Shown: positions 6,964 to 13,650 of the stretch, piece after piece
Layout: every line of letters starts with the position of its first letter
Position numbering within the stretch: the stretch's first letter is position 1
Source: Acidobacteriota bacterium
GTDB lineage: Bacteria; Acidobacteriota; Terriglobia; UBA7540
DNA length: 13,745 nucleotides
Assembly (NCBI GenBank): GCA_021828245.1
Contig: JAKASC010000036.1
Location: 1 to 13,745, forward strand
Reading direction: 5' to 3'
Program-made: the position numbers and the translations under genes
Notes under the pieces: model-generated
Database searches by the model: none
What the model was told of the DNA's origin: nothing
Seen by the model: the letters and a program-made list of their open reading frames with translations, nothing else

Positions 6964-9381
6964 CTAATTTCTCAAAGGTTTCCCCGTCTTAAGCATATGC
7001 TGGATACGCTCTTGGGTTTTGCGCTCACCACAAAGGCTGAGGAACGACTCCCGTTCAAGGTCGAGAAGAAATTGCTCCGAAACGCGTTGCGGTGAGGTAA
7101 AAGCTCCCCCGCCCGATAAAATCTTTGCCAAATGGGTGCCGACGACCGCGTCGTGCTCGGAGATGTGGCCGCCACGCCGAAGCAAGTGAAGCCCTAATCT
7201 CATCTTGGCAAACGCCGATTGGCCCAGCACTAAAATGTCGTCGCGCGGTTTCGCGGGCTGAGCTTCGAGTTGCGCCAGCGCGAGCGCCAATTGTTTAGCC
7301 TCCGCAAGCTGCCGGTCCGGATTCATACTGTACGAGTCAAGCTCGGAAAGGTAACCCAATTTTCGTGCCTCCTCCGCGCTGGTGGACACCTTCGCCATGC
7401 CGATGGTTGCAAAGAGGTCCTTAATCCAATCGAAGGGATCGGCGTCCTTGACCGCCAGAGCCTTGTCCATCGCGCGGACCAACATTTCTTTGGTCCCGCC
7501 TCCGGCGGGGACCAATCCCACGCCCGCCTCGACCAAACCCATGTAAGTTTCTGCCGCGGCGCGCGCCCGACGGCAGTGAAGCGTGATCTCAACCCCGCCG
7601 CCGAGCGTTAATCCAAAGGGCGCAGCGACCACCGGCTTGGTTGCATACTTCAGCGCCATGTTGGCATTTTGGAAGGCGCGAACCGCCTCCTCCAGTTCGT
7701 CCCATTCGCCTTCCTGAATGGAGATCAACACGAGCATCAGATTGGCCCCGACGCTGAAGTTGGCTCCTTGATTGCCAATTACCATCGCCTGGAACGATTC
7801 ATCGAGCAATTTGAGGCCCGTAAAAATCATGGCTACGGTGTCGGGGCCAAGGGTATTCATTTTGGAGTGAAACTCGAGAGCGATTACACCGTCCCCCAAG
7901 TCAATGAGGCTTGCGCCTGGGTTTCGGCGGATCTCACGTTGACGAGCCTTAAGCGATTTCAGGATCAAGACGCCAGGCGGGGTTGGGATCGGCTTGTAAT
8001 TCCGGCTAGAGAGATCAAAATAACACTCGGTGGCTTCCAGCGAGGCGTAGAAAGTTTTGTTTCCCGACGTTAAAAGCGCCTCAACCAGAGGCGGAAGATG
8101 ACGGTTTTCGCGCCTCCACTGTTCCATAACCTGGGCGACGCCTACCGCATCCCACATCTCAAAAATCCCCAGTTCCCAGTTGAAGCCCCACTTCATGGCA
8201 CGGTCCACGGAAACGATGTCGTCGGAGATTTCCGGAATGCGGCTGGCCGTGTAATGGAATGCCTCGCCGAGAAATGAACGATAGAAGTCGCCTACCGAGT
8301 CCTGGGAGTAAAAAAGCGTTCGGATGCGCTCTTGCGCATCTTCGGTTCCCCGCACCAATTCGAGAGCCGGAAGCTTGGGCTTTTGTCGCTGCCGGTACTC
8401 AAAACTTTTCAAGTCGAGGGTCAGGATTTCCGAAGAGTCGCCGGCTACTTTTGCCTTACTCTTCTTGTAGAAGCCTTGGCCGGTCTTGTCGCCTAGCAGC
8501 CCCCGGTGGATCATCGCCGCGATAAAATCCGGTACCCGCAACAAGTCACGTCGCTCATCGTTGGGCAGCGCGGCGGCCAGGTTGTTGACCACATGCGCAA
8601 AGACATCCAGACCGACAAGATCGAGGGTGCGAAATGTGCCAGATTTCGGCAGGCCGACGGCAGGACCTGTCAGGGCATCGAGTTCCTCAATGCTAAAGGC
8701 TCCACGGGCAAGGAAATGAAGAACATTCAGTATGATGAAGGTTCCAATCCGGTTGGCAATAAAATTCGGCGTGTCTTTAGCAAGGATGACGCCCTTGCCC
8801 AGAAACTTTTCGCCGAAGCGGGTGATGGTCTCAATGACCTCAGCCCGCGTTTGAGTCGTGGGGATGACCTCTAACAGCCGCAAATATCGCGGCGGGTTGA
8901 AAAAGTGAGTGCCCAGAAAGTGCTGCCGGAAATCATCGCTAAGCCCTTCAGCGAGCTGGTTGATGGAAATGCCAGACGTGTTGGAACTGATAATGGACCT
9001 CGGTGCGCGCACCGCGTCCACAGTCCGGTACAACTCGCGCTTGGCTTCCAAGTCTTCCACAACGGCCTCAATAATCCAGTCGCAGCTTTTGAGCCAGCCC
9101 AGATGATCTTGAAGATTTCCGAGGGCAATGAAGCGGGCATTCTCCGGAATGAAAAACGCTGCTGGACTCGATTGAAGAGCAGCTCTTAAACCCTGCTCGG
9201 CGAGGCGGTTGCGGACTGGCGCATCCTGAAGCGTAAGCCCTTTGGATTGTTCCTCCGCAGTGAGCGAGGTGGGAGGAAGGTCGAGCAAAACGCACGGAAC
9301 GTGGGCATTGGCGAGGTGCGCGGCAATCCGCGCTCCCATGGTACCCGCGCCCAACACGGCGACTTTGCCGATGTCACGCAT
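6964..9381 (-). CDS. fadN: 3-hydroxyacyl-CoA dehydrogenase / enoyl-CoA hydratase fusion (FadN-type)
   Basis: This bifunctional enzyme performs hydration of enoyl-CoA and NAD-dependent oxidation of 3-hydroxyacyl-CoA. From ATG 9381 it is 805 aa. The N-terminal Rossmann domain begins VAVLGAGTMGARIAAHLANA (GxGxxG at 11-16). The dehydrogenase catalytic His159 lies in LGTHFFNPPRYLRLLE, and KDTPNFIANR follows. A dehydrogenase C-terminal region and linker run to about 490. The crotonase domain is C-terminal (about 495-800). It has an oxyanion segment NFSVGANL and both hydratase glutamates, Glu598 in LGGGVE and Glu618 in MGLVEAGVGLVP. This domain order is that of Bacillus FadN (YusL), the reverse of E. 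coli FadB/FadJ. The frame is open to ATG 9417, but GAGGAAGG (9384-9391) supports ATG 9381, and nothing comparable precedes 9417. It is the first gene of the fad series. Confidence 0.93.
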   Translation of the reverse strand: MRDIGKVAVLGAGTMGARIAAHLANAHVPCVLLDLPPTSLTAEEQSKGLTLQDAPVRNRLAEQGLRAALQSSPAAFFIPENARFIALGNLQDHLGWLKSCDWIIEAVVEDLEAKRELYRTVDAVRAPRSIISSNTSGISINQLAEGLSDDFRQHFLGTHFFNPPRYLRLLEVIPTTQTRAEVIETITRFGEKFLGKGVILAKDTPNFIANRIGTFIILNVLHFLARGAFSIEELDALTGPAVGLPKSGTFRTLDLVGLDVFAHVVNNLAAALPNDERRDLLRVPDFIAAMIHRGLLGDKTGQGFYKKSKAKVAGDSSEILTLDLKSFEYRQRQKPKLPALELVRGTEDAQERIRTLFYSQDSVGDFYRSFLGEAFHYTASRIPEISDDIVSVDRAMKWGFNWELGIFEMWDAVGVAQVMEQWRRENRHLPPLVEALLTSGNKTFYASLEATECYFDLSSRNYKPIPTPPGVLILKSLKARQREIRRNPGASLIDLGDGVIALEFHSKMNTLGPDTVAMIFTGLKLLDESFQAMVIGNQGANFSVGANLMLVLISIQEGEWDELEEAVRAFQNANMALKYATKPVVAAPFGLTLGGGVEITLHCRRARAAAETYMGLVEAGVGLVPAGGGTKEMLVRAMDKALAVKDADPFDWIKDLFATIGMAKVSTSAEEARKLGYLSELDSYSMNPDRQLAEAKQLALALAQLEAQPAKPRDDILVLGQSAFAKMRLGLHLLRRGGHISEHDAVVGTHLAKILSGGGAFTSPQRVSEQFLLDLERESFLSLCGERKTQERIQHMLKTGKPLRN

Positions 9382-9383
9382 AA

Positions 9384-9391
9384 CCTTCCTC
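9384..9391 (-). promoter_or_regulatory. Shine-Dalgarno deciding the fadN start
   Basis: On the minus strand GAGGAAGG precedes ATG 9381, with six bases between the GAGG core and the start. The alternative ATG at 9417, twelve codons upstream, has no purine-rich site. The FadN-like N-terminus (basic residues directly before the Rossmann strand) also fits the shorter form. Confidence 0.6.
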
Positions 9392-9558
9392 AAAGAGAGC
9401 GTCGCAACCTTGGTCATTATGGTGCCAGGAATCTTAAGGGGTCAAGCGAGGCAAGGTAACAGAGTGTTGGGCATGTCAAAGCGCTCCGGCGACATAGGAG
9501 AGAAGAATGTGTAAACTAAGCGGTCTTGGGGCGTCCGCTCAGGAATTTTCAAATACGA

Positions 9559-9565
9559 AGGAGGG
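9559..9565 (+). promoter_or_regulatory. Strong Shine-Dalgarno for the CE15-like gene
   Basis: AGGAGGG lies about eight bases before GTG 9573 and supports this non-ATG start. The divergent intergenic region around it (9418-9572) shows no clear promoter pair, and I see no FadR-type palindrome there. Confidence 0.7.
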
Positions 9566-9572
9566 AATTTAA

Positions 9573-11003
9573 GTGCGACCGGGAAAATGGATTTATACCG
9601 TGGCCATGATTATGGTCACGGCGGGCTTCGTTGCCGCGCAGTTTCCAGGCATGAACCTGACGCCGGCTGAGAAGGCCAAGCTGGAGGCTCAGCAGAAGGC
9701 TACGGAAGCTGATTATCACTATATGTTGGACATTCTTCATCTCACGCACCTTCGTCCCGGCGCCAATGGCCTGAATCCAAAGGCTCCCAATCCCCCCAAT
9801 ACCAACGAGGCGTTGGCCAATCCATATCCCAATCTGCCCAATCCCTTGGTTTCAAATTTGGGTGTTCGGATTACGACGCCCCAGCTCTGGTGGAAACTCC
9901 GACGCCCCGAGATTGTGCAGGACTTCGACCGTGACGTTTACGGCTACGTGCCGCGGAACGTTCCTAAGGTGACTTGGATTCTTGTGAGTGAGAAGCACGG
10001 GACCTCCCATGGCATTCCCACGCTCACCAAGCACCTGATTGGCCACGTGAATAATTCCATAGACCCCGCGATCACCGTCAATATTCCGCTGACCCTGGTG
10101 CTTCCAGCGCGAGCCAGCGGTCCGGTTCCGGTGCTGATTCACTTTGGATTTAATTTCAACCCTTTGGTGATGAAAGGGTTTTTGGCCATGTTGAAAGCCC
10201 GCGGGATAAAGCTTCCGCCTCCTCCCAAGGGTCCTGGCTGGAAACAGCAACTGCTGGATGCCGATTGGGGCTATGCGATCTTGGATCCCACAAGCTATCA
10301 AGCGGATAATGGCGCCGGGCTGCGCAGCGGAATCATTGGGCTGGTGAATCGTGGCCGACCCAGGCGGCCGGAACAGTGGGGTGCTTTGCGAGCCTGGGCC
10401 TGGGGGGCCAGTCGCGTCCTCGATTATCTGCAAACCGATCCGGCCGTCAACGCCAAAGAAGTGGCCATCGAGGGATTGTCACGGTATGGCAAGGCTGCGC
10501 TGGTGACCATGGCCTACGACCAGCGCTTTGCCATTGCCTTGATCGGATCGTCCGGCAAAGGGGGTGCGACCCTCTTCCGAAGGCATTTTGGCGAGCAAAT
10601 GGGTAATCTTGCGGGAGCGGGGGAATATCATTGGTTTGCCGGCAATTTTTTGAAATTTGACGGTCCGCTCAATGCCGGCGACCTGCCGGTTGATTCCCAC
10701 GAGCTTATCGCCATGTGCGCGCCGCGCCCGATTTTCATCAGTTACGGCTCGCCCAAGGTAGAAGGCAACTGGGTTGATTCCCGCGGGTCTTATATGGCGG
10801 CGGTTGCTGCTGGTCCGGTTTATCGCCTGTTGGGTAAGCGCGGATTGCCCAGCGCGACCATGCCTCCGCTCGGCGTCGCCTTGTTATCCGGAGACATTGG
10901 TTGGCGGCAGCACCATGGCGGCCACACGGATTTGCCCAACTGGCCGGCGTTTATGAAGTTTGCAAGCAAGTACATCAAAGCGCCGCCGCCTCTCAAGCCA
11001 TAA
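9573..11003 (+). CDS. Exported CE15 (glucuronoyl esterase)-like alpha/beta hydrolase
   Basis: This is an alpha/beta hydrolase of 476 aa with a signal peptide (basic start, hydrophobic core, VAA-Q cleavage near residue 22), so it is periplasmic or secreted. The nucleophile motif GLSRYGKAA (Ser303) matches the G-x-S-R-x-G-K signature of CE15 glucuronoyl esterases, which cleave ester links between lignin and glucuronoxylan. WGALRAWAWGASRVLDYL before it, FRRHFGE after it, and HHGGHTDLPNW near the end with the catalytic-His region (447-451) also fit. The position normally holding the catalytic Glu, 23 residues after Ser, is Ser326 in SSGKGG. An alternative acid (Glu397 or Asp402 in VEGNWVDSRG) may replace it. 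Two proline-rich stretches (about 66-92 and 213-222) look like loops. Substrate identity is not proven; other carbohydrate esters are possible. Confidence 0.8.
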   Translation: MRPGKWIYTVAMIMVTAGFVAAQFPGMNLTPAEKAKLEAQQKATEADYHYMLDILHLTHLRPGANGLNPKAPNPPNTNEALANPYPNLPNPLVSNLGVRITTPQLWWKLRRPEIVQDFDRDVYGYVPRNVPKVTWILVSEKHGTSHGIPTLTKHLIGHVNNSIDPAITVNIPLTLVLPARASGPVPVLIHFGFNFNPLVMKGFLAMLKARGIKLPPPPKGPGWKQQLLDADWGYAILDPTSYQADNGAGLRSGIIGLVNRGRPRRPEQWGALRAWAWGASRVLDYLQTDPAVNAKEVAIEGLSRYGKAALVTMAYDQRFAIALIGSSGKGGATLFRRHFGEQMGNLAGAGEYHWFAGNFLKFDGPLNAGDLPVDSHELIAMCAPRPIFISYGSPKVEGNWVDSRGSYMAAVAAGPVYRLLGKRGLPSATMPPLGVALLSGDIGWRQHHGGHTDLPNWPAFMKFASKYIKAPPPLKP

Positions 11004-11040
11004 ATGCCGCTCACCGATCTTCGATATCAGTCCTGGAACG

Positions 11041-11062
11041 AGCGTCTGCTAACGCTTATTTT
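11041..11062. terminator. Short hairpin between convergent CE15 and selenoprotein genes
   Basis: AGCGT (11041-11045) and ACGCT (11052-11056) form a five-base-pair stem with a six-base loop, followed on the plus strand by the T-rich TATTTTG. It lies 38 nt after the CE15-like stop and touches the TAA stop (11056-11058) of the convergent gene. The stem is short, so the call is tentative. Confidence 0.4.
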
Positions 11063-11580
11063 GTCGGCTCAATTTGAAGGACATTGTTAAAACGGTTGAA
11101 GTAATTGAAGAGCCCCGCGACCGCAGCGATTTCAACAATTTCGCCCTCGTCAAAATGCTGGCGAAGGGTACTAAACAGTCCGTCGGGAACGTTGTTGGAG
11201 TCAAGGGTGAGCTTTTCAGCAAAGGCAAGCGCAGCCTGCTCTCGTGGAGAAAAAGGGCTCAGGTCGCCGGATGCAAGCGCGTCGAGTTCCTCGCGTGAGG
11301 CTCCGAACCGCCTTGCCAAGGCGGTGTGGGGCTTCAGTCAGTAATCACAGCCGTTCAAATGGGAGACGCGAACCGCCACCAGCTCCTTGAGCTTCTTCTC
11401 CACGGTGCCACCGTTCATGACCGTACGGAAGTGCTCAACCATCGTGTGCATGATCTCCGGCCGGTGAGCGACCGTACGGAACATGTTGGGAACATTCCCG
11501 CGCTCCTTCATGAAATCTTCGAAAATGCGCCGGCTTGTGGCGTCGGCTTGTTCGATGGGCAGTTTGGTCAGCCGTGGCAT
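11056..11580 (-). CDS. AhpD/carboxymuconolactone decarboxylase-like selenoprotein (Sec at TGA 11338-11340)
   Basis: Two fragments (11580-11338 and 11337-11056) lie in the same minus-strand frame, separated only by one TGA. Read through, they form one 174-aa protein with continuous similarity to the carboxymuconolactone decarboxylase/AhpD superfamily, up to a TAA. The TGA falls in SHLNGCDY-U-LKPHTALARR, exactly where the family has the second Cys of CxxC. The AhpD catalytic spacing is reproduced: Glu66, Cys78, Sec81, His85 correspond to Glu118, Cys130, Cys133, His137 of Mycobacterium AhpD. A perfect hairpin follows the TGA. Alkylhydroperoxidase or thiol-disulfide activity with a selenol is expected, and cytoplasmic location is likely because no signal peptide is seen. 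ATG 11580 has AGGAGG 14 nt upstream, unusually far. The gene follows ppiD by 48 nt, probably in one operon. A pseudogene or sequencing error is the alternative, but intact downstream coding and the exact Cys position argue against it. Confidence 0.88.
11303..11329 (-). promoter_or_regulatory. Candidate bacterial SECIS element
   Basis: On the minus strand ACCGCCTT (11325-11318) pairs perfectly with AAGGCGGT (11314-11307) around the three-base loop GGC. Two further C-G pairs lie below a 2x2 internal loop (11328-11329 with 11303-11304). The stem begins 12 nt after the TGA and the first loop G is 20 nt after it. This is inside the range expected for bacterial SECIS hairpins, which need a G in a small apical loop recognised by SelB. 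The structure lies inside the coding sequence, as bacterial SECIS elements do. Confidence 0.75.
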
Positions 11581-11594
11581 AAGTTTCGACGTGG

Positions 11595-11600
11595 CCTCCT
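11595..11600 (-). promoter_or_regulatory. Distant Shine-Dalgarno of the selenoprotein gene
   Basis: A perfect AGGAGG lies 14 nt upstream of ATG 11580, farther than the usual 5-9 nt. No in-frame ATG, GTG or TTG lies between. Translation may be inefficient, or this site may not be used. Confidence 0.4.
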
Positions 11601-11628
11601 TGTGAGCGGTAACCGTGGTCTGACTTGC

Positions 11629-13563
11629 TCAGTCCTGATTCGTGAAGCCGGCTAAAAAGGTTTTGAGCGCTGTAGGATTCATTTTCAGTTGGCCGGTGCG
11701 GATAAGATACGCCTTCAGGTTGTCGCGGTAAACTTCCCATGCCAAATTTCGGGCCTGGTCGAGCAGCTCCTCGCGAATTTGGTCTTTTTGAGCCGCAAAT
11801 TCAGCCTCGCTCGGAGGTGTCTGCGAAACTACCTGGAAAACCACTTGCTTGCCTCCGAGGGAGACCGGGCCGCCGGTTTGGCCGGGAGCTAACGTAAACG
11901 CTGCGGAAAGGTTAGAACCGCTGCCCAGATTGTCCACGTAATCCTGTCTGGAAAAATCCTTGCTTTCCTTGACGACGTAACCCTCCGTTTTTGCGACCGT
12001 TTGGAAATCACCTTTCTGAACCGCTTGGGCGAATGCCATCGCTTTCTGCGCGGCGGTGAGCTTAGATTGCGCTTGCCGATAGTCTTGCTCCACCTTGGCT
12101 TGGACCTCGCTGAGCTTGGGATCGTGAGCCGGAACAATTTTCGTGAGCTGAATAAGGGCCACGCCCATTGGGATGCTGATCGGCTGGCCAACCTGGCCTA
12201 CTTGGAGTTGAAAGGTCAGGTTTTGGAAGGCTTGACTTGAACCGAAATCAGGCAGCGTCGTGTTGTACTTGAAAAGCGGAGTCTGTTTGACGGTCAGCCC
12301 CGCCTGCTTCGCGATGGTTGCAAATTGGCTCGGCTGGGCCGCTAGCTTGTCTTCTAGACTTTGTGCCAGTGCCTGTTGTGCGTCGGCGATTTTTTGCTGC
12401 ATTAAGGTTGCGCGAATCGAGTCTTGAACCTCCGAGAAGGTTTGGAGGTGCGCGGTTTGCTTGGCCAAAACCTTGATAATCACCAAGCCATAGCTCGTCT
12501 GGATCAGTCCGCTGACTTGCCCTGGGTTGAGCGAAAAGGCCGCGTCTTCAAAGGCTTTGACGGTTTGCCCGTGCGTAATCCAGCCAATCAGACCTCCATT
12601 GGCCGCGCTTGCGTCCTCGGAGTATTGCTCGGCCATTTGACTAAAATGGGCTCCCGCCTTGATTTTGGCTAAAACCGACTCTGCCGTCTGCTTGAGCGCC
12701 GCGATCTCCTGCGGACTCTTGCCCGTCGTTTTGAAAAGAATCTGGGCAACTTTAACGCGGTTGGGAACTCGATACTCCGCCAGGTGCTGCGTGTAGTAAT
12801 TCTGCATTTCTTGGTTGGTGATGTTCACCTGCGACCGCACCTGGTCGGGGCTGATGATGACATACTGAACCTGGCGTTCTTCGGGGATGCGATAGAGGTC
12901 ACGATGTTGGTCAAAATAGGTCTGGAGAGCGGCGGGGGTCACCTGAACCGACTTGAGGAATTGGCTGGGGTCAAAAACAACGTAGCGAATCTTAGCTTTC
13001 GTGTTGCGCCGGAGAAATGCTTGATGGACTTCCGCGGGCGTCACGTCCACGCCGTCGGAGATGACAGACCTCAATTTGTCAAGCAGCAGGCTCTGGCGGA
13101 GCTGTTCTTCAAACTCCGGCACCGACATTCCCGTTTCTTCCTCGACGATGTTCTCATACTGGCTGACCCCGATGAATTTGCCGTTTTGATAGAGCCACGG
13201 TTCGGCTTCGAGCGCCGCTCGAAGCTCTTGATTAGAAACCTCGAGACCCATCCGGCTAGCTTGACGCGCCAGTGCTCGCTGCATCACCATATCGTTCAGA
13301 ACCGTCCCGGCGATCGCGGGAATAATCCCTGCGTCGTTGCCAAGAGGGGAATTGCGCAGGCGACTTTCAATGGAGTTCTGCAAGTCGGTGGTGGTGATTT
13401 TGTCGCTCCCGATGGTCGCCAGGACGTTGCCCGCCGTCAGGTTGGAATTGCCCACCGGCAAAGGAGCCAGTGTCACCACCATGCCGATGGAGACGATGCT
13501 CAGGAAAAAAACCAGCAGATACTTTTTTACCTTTTCCCGATGCTTTTTGAAGACTCGAAACAT
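11629..13563 (-). CDS. PpiD/SurA-like membrane-anchored peptidyl-prolyl isomerase family foldase
   Basis: This 644-aa protein has the PpiD layout. A short basic cytoplasmic N-terminus (1-14) precedes one membrane segment (about 15-33), and the periplasmic part holds a SurA-N-like helical region (about 50-190). A parvulin domain spans about 268-368, with RVKVAQILF, SEDASAANGGLIGW and TSYGLVIIKV. A long C-terminal helical and second foldase-like region follows. It likely helps fold exported and outer-membrane proteins near the Sec translocon. The parvulin signature histidines are replaced (Gln274 in VAQIL where R-H-I-L is usual, and no His after YG), so the domain may be a chaperone without isomerase activity. 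The E. coli gene name is not assigned because sequence distance is large. ATG 13563 has AAGGAG (13569-13574) five bases upstream. The selenoprotein gene follows 48 nt downstream. Confidence 0.88.
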   Translation of the reverse strand: MFRVFKKHREKVKKYLLVFFLSIVSIGMVVTLAPLPVGNSNLTAGNVLATIGSDKITTTDLQNSIESRLRNSPLGNDAGIIPAIAGTVLNDMVMQRALARQASRMGLEVSNQELRAALEAEPWLYQNGKFIGVSQYENIVEEETGMSVPEFEEQLRQSLLLDKLRSVISDGVDVTPAEVHQAFLRRNTKAKIRYVVFDPSQFLKSVQVTPAALQTYFDQHRDLYRIPEERQVQYVIISPDQVRSQVNITNQEMQNYYTQHLAEYRVPNRVKVAQILFKTTGKSPQEIAALKQTAESVLAKIKAGAHFSQMAEQYSEDASAANGGLIGWITHGQTVKAFEDAAFSLNPGQVSGLIQTSYGLVIIKVLAKQTAHLQTFSEVQDSIRATLMQQKIADAQQALAQSLEDKLAAQPSQFATIAKQAGLTVKQTPLFKYNTTLPDFGSSQAFQNLTFQLQVGQVGQPISIPMGVALIQLTKIVPAHDPKLSEVQAKVEQDYRQAQSKLTAAQKAMAFAQAVQKGDFQTVAKTEGYVVKESKDFSRQDYVDNLGSGSNLSAAFTLAPGQTGGPVSLGGKQVVFQVVSQTPPSEAEFAAQKDQIREELLDQARNLAWEVYRDNLKAYLIRTGQLKMNPTALKTFLAGFTNQD

Positions 13564-13597
13564 GAACGCTCCTTAACCTGAGGGATGCGACCCTTCT

Positions 13598-13603
13598 ATT
13601 ATA
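13598..13603 (-). promoter_or_regulatory. Candidate -10 box for the ppiD-like gene
   Basis: A perfect TATAAT on the minus strand lies 34 nt before ATG 13563, which would leave a 5' leader of about 28 nt containing the Shine-Dalgarno. No convincing -35 hexamer is found at 16-18 nt, so the promoter is tentative. Confidence 0.45.
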
Positions 13604-13650
13604 ACCTATCGCCCGGCGCGTAGGCTCCTAACAGGTGCGCAGCGGTGACG

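Noticed and set aside
9418..9572. FadR-type operator in the fadN/CE15 divergent region
   Set aside because: No palindrome resembling TGAATGA-N-TCATTCA was found, and only four-base inverted repeats are present.
11056..11319. Separate 87-aa protein starting with TTG 11319
   Set aside because: It shares a frame with the upstream fragment across a single TGA, lacks its own ribosome site and begins in the middle of the family domain. It is the C-terminal half of the selenoprotein.
11338..11580. Frameshifted or decayed pseudogene interpretation of the AhpD-like gene
   Set aside because: There is no frameshift and only one stop. That stop is TGA, at the exact catalytic Cys position, with a SECIS-like hairpin after it. 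Sequencing error remains a residual possibility.
12784..13581. Plus-strand 265-codon ORF opposite the ppiD-like gene
   Set aside because: It lies wholly antisense to a protein with clear domains. Its composition (many H, R, D, L) is typical of the shadow frame of a GC-rich gene.
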